A DNA stretch of 64,000 bases from Heliopora coerulea (taxonomy: Eukaryota > Cnidaria > Anthozoa > Scleralcyonacea > Helioporidae), in the NCBI GenBank assembly GCA_030142905.1, contig JASJOG010000026.1, positions 641,001-705,000 of the forward strand, given 5' to 3'. Numbering within the stretch: position 1 is the first letter of the stretch; every line of letters starts with the position of its first letter. The position numbers and the translations under genes were made by a program. Shown piece by piece: positions 36,686-48,200 of the stretch. Under the pieces are notes generated by a model. It was given only the letters and a program-made list of their open reading frames with translations, did no database searches and had not been told where the DNA came from.

Positions 36686-37754
36686 AACGGGTAGCCCCGC
36701 TGGCCATAAATCTGGCAAGTCAAAAGCACACTTACAAAATTAGTGATTCTATTAAGATAGTGATCCGTGAACAATTCAAAACTTCTGTACTGCAGAAAAT
36801 GAAAGAGGATATACAACCTAATTGATCATTAATAATGCTAATAATGATGGCAAAGTGACTCCATGGATTCATGGTGGATGATGCTTTTGAGAATGTGAAT
36901 TTCAACCAGACGACATTTTAAAGGAAACGTTTGAAAAGGCTAATCCAAGACTTTAGTGAAATATTTTATTTGCCGGAAAAGCTTCGTCAACGTCAGGTCA
37001 CAAGGTATTGCATTGTATTGTAACGTTAACCAGTGAATCTAGATCGCAACAGATCTTTAATATACCAGCTCATAAACTTAAAACATGCTGTATATAAGAA
37101 ACTATGAAGATCGTTAACTATGGAAGTTAAGAACGAGGAATACTGACAACACGAGCGAAGGCCCTTCGTCAGAGGTGGAAATGCTAGTTGAAGTCGAAAT
37201 CGAACCCCCAGTTCATACTAACTCCCATTGATTATACGGGCTAAGCAAACGATACTGAAAACCTAGAAGGTCAAAACTGGGTAAAGCTCGCGTATGTTGG
37301 TAGTCATGTGACATGAAAATATTCAACAAAATAATTCAGTGTTAATATTGGAAATTTATAAGCTACTTTTCAGTAAACAAAACATCACAGAGATTAGTAG
37401 GTATTACATGTTCCTAATTCCATTTGGCAACTTTTTCTTTTCAATTTAATGAATTTTCTTTTTAATTTAGCAACCTTTTCTTTTCAAGTGTGCTAATGTG
37501 TGTATCTGACACAGTGGACTAATTGTTAAGATGTCTGAAGTTAAGGTCTGCTATATAGTGTGCTGATAAAAAAAGTGGATGAATGACTTCACCGAAGAAG
37601 ATGTTACATGACATGATCAGGAAAAGAACAAAACAATGGTCAACAGGGATAGGAAGGGAACTTAAGGGACAGTTTTTGACAAAAATGAGTAGAATTATGT
37701 TTTAAAGATAAACTTGTTGTTCACTTCTTCTTTTCTCCAGACTGTTACAGAAAA
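36686..37754. other. Intergenic region between divergent DNAAF1 and RAB20
   Basis: The two genes start about 1.2 kb apart on opposite strands. Positions 37070-37330 hold copy 2 of the 'ccttcgtcagag' repeat also seen at 14586-14765. No other feature seen. Confidence 0.55.
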
Positions 37755-38795
37755 ATGGCCCAAGGTCAAAAACGGAAGGCGTAAGTTTGATTCTCATCAA
37801 TTGAGTTATCTTTAATTTTGACTATCAGTATCTCTGGCAATAATGTATTGGCACTCACAAATAGATAAAGAACATGTATAATATATGTACATACTTGACA
37901 TACATTATATATAATGTTAAAAGTGTGATTAAACACAAGTATTTGATGTAATGTTTAAAAAACGAGCAGGAGTGCTTTATCAGATATAAAACACGGCAGA
38001 AGCCAAGTGTTTTGGGTCTGATAAAGCACATGCTGTGAGTTTTTTGAATGGCTTAAAAAATGAAATGTTTTATATGCTAATTCCTTAAGTAAGCTTGGCA
38101 ATTTCTGTTTTCTAAGGCGAAAAATGTTGATGAAAATTTGAAGAAAAATTCAGGATAAAGTCACACGTGTCTTTATCACATATAAAGACATGACATGGTT
38201 ATGATTTTCTTTTGTATTTTCCTCATGAATTCTTAATGAGTTTTTTAACATAAGGTGAAAGTCGTTCGTCAAAACAAGAAGAAGAAATAGTCACTTGTTT
38301 TTATACTATTTTATTGCACAAATGTTTTCACTATAAAGCTCTTCAGGTGGTGCTAATATATATTATATATACTAGAAAAATCACCAACCTTCCTCCTTCC
38401 ACAAGATTAAAACATTTCAAAATCATCAGTCAAACTTTGTTGAAAAGACTTCAAAAAAAAATTTTTATTGCAAACATTTTGGAGTTTTATGTAACAATGT
38501 AACATTTGCCTAGAAGAAAAAACTGATGATATTGTAGGCTGACAAAAGAAATTTACTAAACAAATGGACAGAAATAACCTCTAAATGCCACCACAAAAAT
38601 AGATTGTATGTCAAGATCTTTTGTTCAATGTTGATGAAAGAATGCTGTGACATCATTGCTGTCTACCTACCAACCAGTCATCCCATGTATGCCAGAAATT
38701 ATAAACACCAACTGAAGTGGAACTTCATTAGTTGCCTGAAGATTTCTGAAAAGTGTGAAACTCAGAGTAGCAGCACTAAGCCTTATATGTATATT

Positions 38796-38831
<36 letters not shown>

Positions 38832-40591
38832 AATATACATATATAATAATGATATAGTCGATGTGTATATAGCTGTATAATTATGCTATATCATAATATA
38901 ATTATACGACATTTATAATATATTTTTATATATATGTTATATATGCATGTATGTTTGTATGTCTAGTTAAACATAGTTTTCCTCAAGTTGTTTGAATCAT
39001 TTCTGAACATCCTGCTGTACACAAATTCAGCCATAGCACTGAAGCTCAAATCATCTAGACAAATTTCAATTAATTACTTGCTACTTGCCACTTATGGGCA
39101 AAGTTTTTGTTCATTACTTGTCTTTTTTTGTCCGTGATTCATCCCTAGGGCATAACTTGTCTGCTATTAAATTAATTCTAAAAATTTAAAACTGATATAT
39201 AAAGGTTGTTGATCAAGCCATGTTTTGTGGTTGTTATGGTTTTTACTAAAATATGAAGCAAGAGCTGAATTTAGTTTTAGCCATTAAGGAGGAAGGTTCA
39301 TGCCCTTGACCAGTAAAATCATCTGGCATTTTATAGCCAGAGTAAAATGTCAAAGTGTGCTCTTTTCTCTTATTGGGTTAAACTGGCTCATCTAAACAAA
39401 ATTTTAACCAGTTTTAAACATTGATGAAGTTGGGTTAAGCAGTAACAAGGTTGTTTCTTTTCCTTTTGTCTAGGGACTTAAAAGTTGTCATTCTTGGAGA
39501 CTCCAGTATTGGGAAAACATCATTGATTAATAGATACATGAAAGGAATATTTACCAACAATGCATCAGTAAGACAAGAAAGTAATTTTCATATTTTTTAT
39601 ATTAAAAAATCTAACTCTGTTTTTACTCATTACAGACTATTGGTGCTTCTTTCTTCTTGAAACAGTGGGGTCCTTATAATGTTGCTATTTGGGTAAGTAT
39701 TATTAATTTTTGTGACTCCTCGTCACTTATGATTCCTTCCTACTTTTGTAAATTTTTTCAATCATTTATTTGTTTTATAGATCCATTTCTTTGTTCCTCC
39801 CTTCTGTTTTTTCTCCCTTGTCTTGTTTTTCCTTTCTTTCTTCCTTCATCCCTTCTTCTCTTTTTTTCTTCCTTTCTTTTTATCCATCCTTTTTGTCTTT
39901 CTTCCTCCCTTTCTTCTTCAATCTCTTCCTTTCCCAATCCCTTCCTCCCAATCCTTTCCTTCTTCAATCCCTTCCTTTCTCAATCTCTTCCTTCCTCATT
40001 TTCTTTTTCTCTTGAAATTTCACACTCTTTTTTCTCCTTTTATGTGTTTCTATTTCCTTCATCATTCAGGGTTTTCCCCCTTTGCTTTTACATGTATACT
40101 CAAAAAACAAACACAATTTTCAGGACACTGCAGGAGAGGAGAAATATGCTGGTTTATCATCATTCTACTGTCGTGGAGCATCAGCTGCAATTTTAGCATA
40201 TGATTTAACAAGACAGATGTCACTAAAAGTTTTAAAAGACAGACATATCCCTCTTCTAGAGACTGCCGAAGAAAACTGTTTTTGTGTTGTTGTGGGGACA
40301 AAGCTTGATCTAGTCAACAACACCACGCGAGCAATTTCAACAGATGTTGGACGATCTTTGGCACAGGCTCAAAATAAATACAGAGAAGGCATTTTGGAAA
40401 AGGTGCCATATTTTGAAACAAGCTCAAAAAGTGGAGAAAATGTTGAAGATGTTTTTTCGTTTATTCTTAATACATGCTTGCCACTGGATGAAGCTTCAGA
40501 AGAAAGGACAAGCCAGAAAAAATCAAGTCAAGGCATGATAGACCTTGACAAATCTCATCAAACAAATTGTTCCAAAAAAAAGTGCTGCTAA
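37755..40591 (+). CDS. RAB20: Rab20-like small GTPase
   Basis: Four exons (37755-37780, 39474-39567, 39636-39692, 40124-40591) give 214 aa. The P-loop is GDSSIGKT (residues 17-24). The switch region IGASFFLKQWGPYNVAIW followed by DTAGEEKYAGLSSFYCRGA closely resembles Rab20 (the Rab20 mark is FYLKQW..YN..IWDTAG). The base-binding motif is TKLD (118-121) instead of NKxD, as also seen in Rac proteins. The usual catalytic Gln after DTAG is Glu, and vertebrate Rab20 also departs from Gln here. ETSSKSG is the G5 motif. The protein ends KKKCC, a double-cysteine geranylgeranylation signal, so it should be membrane-bound. Rab20 in vertebrates works in endosome/phagosome maturation. It is divergent from DNAAF1 and convergent with SIAH. 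Confidence 0.88.
38786..38846. repeat. (AT)n with palindromic flanks
   Basis: tatatgtatattcc and ggaatatacatata flank a ~30-bp AT run, so the whole can form a cruciform. It lies in RAB20 intron 1. Confidence 0.85.
39283..39395 (+). repeat. Dispersed 'cattaagg..ccttgaccagtaaaatcatc' repeat, copy 1
   Basis: Matches the two tandem copies at 57297-57513 in block order: cattaagg, tgcccttgaccagtaaaat, agccagagtaaaat, aaagtgtgctctttt, ttattgggttaa. It lies in RAB20 intron 1. Non-coding. Confidence 0.6.
39780..40060. repeat. Polypyrimidine (CTTCC)n-type tract
   Basis: About 280 bp is almost purely C/T on the plus strand within RAB20 intron 3, just before the exon 4 acceptor. It creates long spurious Phe/Ser/Leu-rich ORFs in several frames. 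Confidence 0.9.
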
Positions 40592-40758
40592 GAGTGGCAG
40601 CCATATTTAGCTACATGAGCCAGTAGTGAATTAACCGTGGGAGGTGCAGTTCTAATCCCATCTTTACACTGCAAGAACATTTTTACATTTCATCCTAACT
40701 TTAAAATGAAACAAAGTCAAAACAACAAAAGAACTCTCTGACATTGATTGTCACAATC

Positions 40759-40764
40759 TTTATT
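40759..40764 (-). terminator. Candidate poly(A) signal for SIAH
   Basis: AATAAA on the minus strand, 2.2 kb past the SIAH stop; it would imply a long 3' UTR. Weaker alternatives exist (for example TTTATT near 42384). Confidence 0.35.
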
Positions 40765-40798
40765 TCTGTTTTAAAATGACACAATATGGATGTATGAA

Positions 40799-40804
40799 AA
40801 TAAA
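40799..40804 (+). terminator. Candidate poly(A) signal for RAB20
   Basis: AATAAA 208 bp past the RAB20 stop. It overlaps the region where SIAH transcripts may end. Confidence 0.55.
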
Positions 40805-42959
40805 CAACATGCATATAAAAATACCCAACTTGCAAGAAGTTAACACAGAAGAACAATGTTGTGATACATGTGACTAATGTTGTCAATGTTGTTTGGCCAT
40901 GTCCATGTTGGTAAATCATTGTTCATCATTGCAGTAACAACTGGTTGGCCATCCCAGACAATCATATGAACAACACAGATCGTGATTGCTCAATCAGTGC
41001 ATTCCCTGATGTCCCCACTGTCTAGAACAACTGTTGCTGCTTTTGACAAGATTGTTAAGACAATAATCAGCAATATTGTTGGTTCATTGATGTTATTTAT
41101 CCAATAATATTTGTCACAACACTTTTTATTGAACAGTACTGTGATAACATGATTCTTGAAGGTGCATCAGTTGATATTAAGTGATTACCTGACAGTGTAT
41201 TGCAAAACAATTGATGATCCTAAATCTTTTTATATTCTACAGCAAAATTTTATTTTCCAATGGCAATGTAAATATTTTGAAATAACTTGCTACCTGCTTG
41301 TGCAAATGTGCCACTTGTACTACTGTGAATGAAAAGTGATTCAGCAGTACATATGACCAAATGAAAATCTTTGCCCTCAACTGTGTGTTAAGAAAAACTA
41401 AAATGTATTTCTAAACACAAATTATCACCATGAATTTTTCACCTCACAACATGCTATACAAACATTAACGTCATAAAGAAATTCAGCACTCAAAGATCCA
41501 TACACCCCAATGAAAAATATCATCTAGTCACATTGCTTATGCTGCACACTTTAATAATTATTATCAATCTTTGGACTTCTAGATTGACTCAGTTCATTCT
41601 TGCATAGTAATCCATACTTGTATTTCCATACCTCATGCATAAATTCACCTGTTTGGTAGAGACTACTTGAAATATATCAGTGTTGGGAAGGAACAAGTTC
41701 ACCTAGTTTCAAATATGTCAACATTTATGCTCTTTTCTGACAGAAGTAGCTGGTCTGAACCATTTTTGTTCCCCAAAGAACCTGGTCTAGGATGTTGTTT
41801 CATTTGTCTTTGAGACTTTAGAATTCTAATTCAGAAAGACATCAATAGCTTTTTTAACCATTCTGAACCTACCCCTAGGAGAGCATGAAGTGATTTAAGA
41901 TGTGTTCTTTGTAATAACTTGAGCCTGCATTGAGATTTGATGCATTAAAACCATCAAACCTAACTCTATGGATTCAGAATCCATATATATTTGGATTTGG
42001 AGATTGGAAAACTTCGATTTTTCTGAAAGAAACAGAACTTTACTGTGAATCATATTTCAAGGAAAAAAAAAAAAATACTGGTTTGAGTAGATCCTGGTGT
42101 TAAATTGATATTCTCTTGTTTTAAAAGAACATAAACTAGGCAAAGTGTCAATACAGATCTGAAATGACCACTTTGTCTTGTGTTCAAGTGAAACTGTTCA
42201 TAGCACTAGCAATGATAACTGCTAACTGGGCTAATTTATGGACTAAACATTTTAAATAATTTATTGACAATAACCTAGTCAAAAAACAGATTAATCTATA
42301 AACTGTTAACCCAATCTGGTATTACTGTTGTCATATATTAGGCAAAAACACTCAATGGCTCCTGATGTTTCACTGGTAACTGTTTATTTCACTTGGATTG
42401 ACAATATTCCCCTGTACAACAAGGCCACACTACAACAATCTACTGTTCTGACCATAAAAATTCTTTTAGTTGAGAATATGTGGACCTTTTTCCTGACCTC
42501 ACTCCTCCAAGGCCTATTTTTGCATTTTTAATGCTTGTCTTTCAGTAGTGCTAAGGTGCAATTATTTGCCATAATTCATCAACTAAGTTTTTCTTCATCA
42601 ACCATTTTGTAAACTATAGCAAAAGCCACAAAAGATCAACCAGTGCTAGTCCAGATCCACATATGCTTTTGTTCACATATACCCAGACACAGTCCGATGA
42701 ATTCGTATGTTTACATCTCTAGTGCTTGATATCTGCCAGCTATTCCACCATAAGCACATAATGTTCTTAATAGCACAAAAACATCCACTATTTTTTTAGT
42801 TCTGTTTGTGAAACAATTCATTAAATCCCAACAGCCATTCCTTTCAGACGCCCCTTCCTCGTCCCACTTGGACCTTGTTTTCATAGTAATCCAAAGCGAA
42901 GATCGACCCCAAACGCCTTCTGTTGAGAGGAGAATAAACGTATTCCCTCCAGGGACAAG
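40805..42959. other. Probable SIAH 3' UTR, no ORF of interest
   Basis: AT-rich, non-coding, no recognisable repeats. It lies directly downstream (minus strand) of SIAH. Confidence 0.45.
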
Positions 42960-43799
42960 TCAACACATTGATATCGTAACATTGATACCCAAATTGCCAT
43001 TCTCAGCAAAAAGTTGTGCCATGCTTGTGTCAAACACCAAGCAATCGCTGTTCAAGATTGCCGAAGAAATCCCTTCATGAATGCTTCGTGGAGTGGCTTC
43101 CCATGCGAGTCGTCTTCGATTGCCATTCAGTTCCAAACGGTAAGCGAAATTCTCGGCCTGTTTACGCGTGCCAATGAGCTGCACAATGGCGAAGAACTGT
43201 TGGTGACCTTCGAATTTCTCCTGTTTTTCTAAGACGAGCATGAAATGGTGTCCGAAACATGACTGCATCATCACCCAGTCAACAGCTCCAGGCAGGTTAA
43301 TATCCGTCGCTAAAAACACAATATCTTCTCCCTGTAACGTTGTGATCGATTTGTGTGTATGCATTAAATGTGGCATAACCGCGTCGAGAGCTCCTTGCCA
43401 CTTGCAGGAAGCGCCAGGACAAGGACAAGTATAAGGTCTAAATTCGCAGGATTCCTCATGTTCTGTTTTTTCTGAAAACGGCAAAGACACCGAACAACCT
43501 CCAGAGTTATATTTACAGGGAAACATGATAGTACTGGCGACTTTTTCCATCGCCAAGTTCCTAATACTACCTAGAGGTCCCCGACATGTTGGACAACATT
43601 GAAGCTTCGGTCGACAGTTTGAACATACCAAATGACCACTAGAACACTGTAGAATTGGCGGCAAGACGTAGTCAAAGCAAACAGGACACTCAAAAATACT
43701 CGTCAGGTCAACATTTGCTCCTCCAGCAGCCTGAGCTGCTGCGGAATTATGACGAATCATCTTCTGGGTAACCGAGGCGGCAGCTGATGGCCGATTCAT
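42960..43799 (-). CDS. SIAH1: SIAH-type E3 ubiquitin ligase
   Basis: A single-exon frame of 279 aa runs from ATG 43799 (MNRPSAAA); human SIAH1 is 282 aa. An upstream in-frame codon at 43829 would add ten residues, but the MNRPS start matches the family's usual N-terminus. The RING finger begins at [16 protein letters not shown] and ends [10 protein letters not shown]. Two SIAH/TRAF-type zinc fingers follow ([36 protein letters not shown]). The C-terminal substrate-binding β-sandwich ends [17 protein letters not shown] proteins dimerise, recruit PxAxVxP-bearing substrates and mark them for proteasomal decay, acting in hypoxia, Wnt and Ras signalling. All expected Cys/His ligands are present. 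The lack of introns in the coding region suggests either an ancestral state or an old retrocopy. Confidence 0.95.
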   Translation of the reverse strand: MNRPSAAASVTQKMIRHNSAAAQAAGGANVDLTSIFECPVCFDYVLPPILQCSSGHLVCSNCRPKLQCCPTCRGPLGSIRNLAMEKVASTIMFPCKYNSGGCSVSLPFSEKTEHEESCEFRPYTCPCPGASCKWQGALDAVMPHLMHTHKSITTLQGEDIVFLATDINLPGAVDWVMMQSCFGHHFMLVLEKQEKFEGHQQFFAIVQLIGTRKQAENFAYRLELNGNRRRLAWEATPRSIHEGISSAILNSDCLVFDTSMAQLFAENGNLGINVTISMC

Positions 43800-45210
43800 T
43801 GTGTTGAGTTTTCGTGAGGCAAGCAGCACTATTCCGTGGTTTTCTTTTTAGTAAACTTTCTCTCCACGATCATAAAATCCTTATAAGAGACTCCTTGTGG
43901 TCAAAGGCCTTCCACTTATCGATCAAAAAGCTTAAAACGGCCATGAAACTTCAGTTTTCATAAATGACTTCCCTTCGGTTGTTGTTGAAATGAAATCCTT
44001 CGACACTTGGACCGTGACGACAGGCGAGGGGGAATGGATCAACCTGAAGGCGCTCTCTCATTGGTCAATATCAGAATATTTCCCTTGATGTCACGACAAT
44101 AACTGATTATAAATTCCTACAAACTATTTTGATTATATCATCTTATTTAGTTTATTGACAAATGTCTTTTTTCCCAGACAAATGGCTTGATAATCGTTTT
44201 TTAACCAAATGGTCACGTAAATAATTATAATCAAATTCATTCGCTTGCCTTCGTAAATGCGAAATCACAAGAAATGTTTTCTTCATAAGTCATCTTATTT
44301 GTTTTATTAATCAAAGTCTTTGAATGTTTGATGATTGCTTTCAATTTCGACTCGACCCAATTTTTTTCATTTCAATTGAACTCAAAAGCAATTCCAATTT
44401 GACAAATTTTTCTGGTATTAAAACTTTGGTGGATTTCAAAGAACATCTCTTCCAATTCGCCAATCTGATTCCTTGCATTGGATCCACATGTTTTTGTGAG
44501 AAGGGGTTGAATTTAAGTTATGGATTGAATATTGCGAAGGATAATTGAGATTTCTTGAAATGTGTTCCTGTTGTCCACAGCTTTTATTCGCTTCAAAAAA
44601 TTCAATTTTGGAATGTCAATGCCTGATTCTGAAATAGCTGGAAGGTAGCTTTAACTGTCGTGAGCTTAATGGAAATGGACTTGCACTTAAAATGCCCCAG
44701 TTCTCCAGTTTCGAAATGTAAACCAATCCCGGATATCACGATATTAAATAGAATTTGTATGGCATGGTATGGAGCACGGGCTCACACTTGGACTAGATGG
44801 TATACCCGAGAAAGAGATTTCAATATTGTCGTTATACAAACACGAATCGGGAAAAACAGCCTGAAGAAACAATCGAGGAGAATACTACTGTGGAAGGTTT
44901 GGATAGCGAAAATGTTCCCACTAAATAACCCTAACTCTAGTTCTACAAACTGGCTCCTATAGTCACAAAATTTCCAAAGTGCAACCACAAATCGTAATAT
45001 TGGTGGCCATGTTGAAACCTTCTCCTGGTGTATATATATTCCAGCGTATGTACTTGCACATGGAGGGCACATGATATGGAAAGTTGTACAACTGCTCACG
45101 CAACTCCAAAATATATAAGATCTGTAAACAAAGCGTAGATCAGGTGCTGTTGCTTTTTGGCTGAAAGTACTGAAGGAACATTGAATGTTGCGGAGATTTA
45201 TAGACAAATT
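43800..45210. other. Intergenic region between divergent SIAH and GULO
   Basis: A CCAAT-type motif (ctcattggtcaatat) lies near 44057-44072. An ORF at 44324-44548 has no recognisable domain. No other feature seen. Confidence 0.45.
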
Positions 45211-48200
45211 ATGGACGAAAAATCTGTAAATCTTGTAAGTTTTGAACTTATTATTACCTGACTAACCAGCAAGCGTGCATGTTAACGTACAGATTTTATT
45301 TTATGTTGATGTACCGACTTCACACGGGTTTGCTAATTCACATTCTTGGTTTGACATTATAACAGAAAGGCTCCAGGGATTACAAATTTACAAACTGGTC
45401 CAAGACATTCAGTTGTACGCCTGAACTGTACTTCGAACCAACTACGACAGATGAAATTAAGAAGGTAAACTTACTTTTTAGCAGCCCTGCCTGTCACTTA
45501 CTGCACTGAAAGAATAAGCGCCCACTTTATTGCCCTAAAACGTACAATATGTAGCACTAAAAACTCATTTAGATCTCCTTAAACGTGAAGATTAAAGACG
45601 GTACCACCTTTTGTTTTTTAACTCTTCGTTGGGATGGACAAGTGAGTTTGTGCGAAAGTTGACTAACAAATGAAAATTGTTGACACACTGTTTACTTGTC
45701 TGCAATCATGCCGACAGTTTGTACACTGTAACGATTAATTTTAAAGTGCTCAATATTTGTGAAAAATATGCAAAATTAACAGCTTTTCGTGAATTCCAGT
45801 GTTCGTAAGTTTGTTCCAACGCATGTGCAGCTGTCTTACGTAATTTAAGAAATTGCATAATTGGCGTTACATTTCAAAGACATTCGGTTGATAATCTCTG
45901 CCGCAGTGGGGGCTCTATGGGGGGGCCATGCCCCCCCCCCCCCCCAATGCAAGTTTTTCAAAATGGTTGTAAAGTTTCTCCAAGTATTAGCTAATACAAT
46001 ACATGCTAAACAGAAGTTGCAGACAAACATAATCTTGCTTAGCATTCCTCAGTATTAAATAGTTACCCAAGTAGAGATTTGCAACATTTTTGCATTAATG
46101 CTGCCTGGTTCACTTCTAATGGTTCACCTCTCAAACTGCAAGGTAGAAAACGTTCCTGTATGACGTTGAACAAAGTCTCGTTTAGGCAAGTGTAGCAAAT
46201 GATGTATGCTTGCTTGAATGCTACTTGAAGCAGTTCTTCACTGGGTGGAAATATCCACTGGGCTATGAAAGTATTAGTAGGCTTTTATTGATTGTGTTAG
46301 CACATTTTTTGGCATAGTTTGGGAAAACATTGCCAAAAAATGAGAAGTTGAAGTTCAAGGCATGGTGTCAGACAAACGGTACTGCTGCAGAAAAGGCAGT
46401 GTTGAAGGAGTGTGTAGCAGCAAAGAAGGTTGCAAAGAAAGGGGTTGCTCAGGCCCAGTATCAGTGTCTGATGCTGTGAAATGGAATAGGTTAAGATGGT
46501 TGGGACATGTGCTGCAAAAGGATGATGATGATTGGGTGAAAAAGATCATGTCATTTGAGGTGGAAGGTAAGAGAGGACAGGGAAGACTGAGGATGACATG
46601 GAGCCAGGTGGTGGAAAGGGACATGAGAGAGTGCAGGTTAAAAAGGGAAGATGCAAAGGAGAGAGGTGGAGGAAGCTGCTGTGTAGAGCTGCCAGCCAAC
46701 CCCTGTGTAAGCAGGGAAAATGGATGTAAAATGACTGTTGTATTATTTACATAATTCCTACCTAATAGCATGTACATGTGACTTGGCTAGAGTTATAGTC
46801 ACATCAGAATTGTGATGATCACTACTTTTGTAAACAGGATTATAAGTAACTTTATGACAGCTCCTTGAGTCAAGGGTGCAACTAGGAACTTAAAAGGTCA
46901 GGGGTGGGATGGTAGTATCAAGGAACTGGGAGGGGTGATTTTGATTGTTTTAAGAGAAGTAGATCCATGTGGCCTTGGGAAATGAAGGTGAAAAGCTGTC
47001 ACTAAAATGGCAAATATAAGATTTATCAGAAAAAGGGCTGGGGGTGCAACCCCCAACTCTTTTTCTAGTTGTACCCCCTGTTAAGTGACAACAGCTACTA
47101 TTTGAAACGCATTAGCAAGTTAAATTATATAAACATTGCAATATAATAATTATTATTGTTTTTATAATTATTGCTGTTGTTATTGTTATTAATTTACCTT
47201 TAAGCATTCCATCACTGTCCTGCTTGCACATAAGAAGCAATTAAGTGATTACACTAGATCCACCTTCCATTACATTCTCTGCTATTAATTGACAATTATA
47301 AGAACAAGGATAGGTTTTGGATATGTTTTTGGATGGAAGTGTGATTCCCATTAATTGATGGATTTTTTTTGTTACTTTACTTTATTTTATACTTTTAAAC
47401 TTTGAATCAATGTCATATTTCCATTGCATTATGCAACACTGTTCACCACACATGTCAATGTTGAATTTAATGTCAGTAATACCTCAAATAAAATGAATTT
47501 AGATGTGGTATTTCCATTTGATTAAATTAATTGCATTAAATTAGATGGATTGGATTTGATTGCTTTGACATCTAACTTAGACCTCAATGAATAATTTAAT
47601 AATAAGAAACTAAGGGACAAAATAAATCTTCCCATTTGGGGGGGAAGTATATATATTTGTGTGGAAACAAAGTATTTCTCTCCCATTCAGAAAATCATTT
47701 GCAAACCCTGAGCATTAATTTTGTGAATATTTGTTTCAGATTTTAGAAGAAGCTGTGAGTTTAAAGAAAAAAGTCAAGGTTGTAGGATGTGGCAATTCAC
47801 CTTCAGATATCACTTGTACTTCAGAATATATGATCAGTTTAAGGAAGTACAACAAAATATTGAGTGTAAGCATAAATGGATCTTTTTAACTAAAATAGCT
47901 TCAAAATATCATTGCCTTTCCTTTTAGGTTTCTTGAAGACTTTAACCAGAGTCATCTACTTTCATGTAGAATAATCAATTGCATTACTTTGCATTTATGT
48001 AATAGCAAAAATTCTATTTCTTGTGATTGCATAGACCCATGCACTGTCAAAATGGCTTGCAAGTTAGTGAGAGTAGTTGACTTGAGTTTGACTTCGATGT
48101 GACCTGATTGAGTGTGACTTTCAAGTTAGCAGTTCCAAGAGATTTGACTCAACTTGAGTCTGTTGAGTAGCTAACCAAAATTAAAAAAATGACTTGACTG

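Noticed and set aside
39657..40203. Long Phe/Ser/Leu-rich ORFs in RAB20 intron 3
   Set aside because: By-product of the polypyrimidine tract.
44324..44548. 74-codon plus-strand ORF between SIAH and GULO
   Set aside because: Composition unremarkable, no domain recognised.
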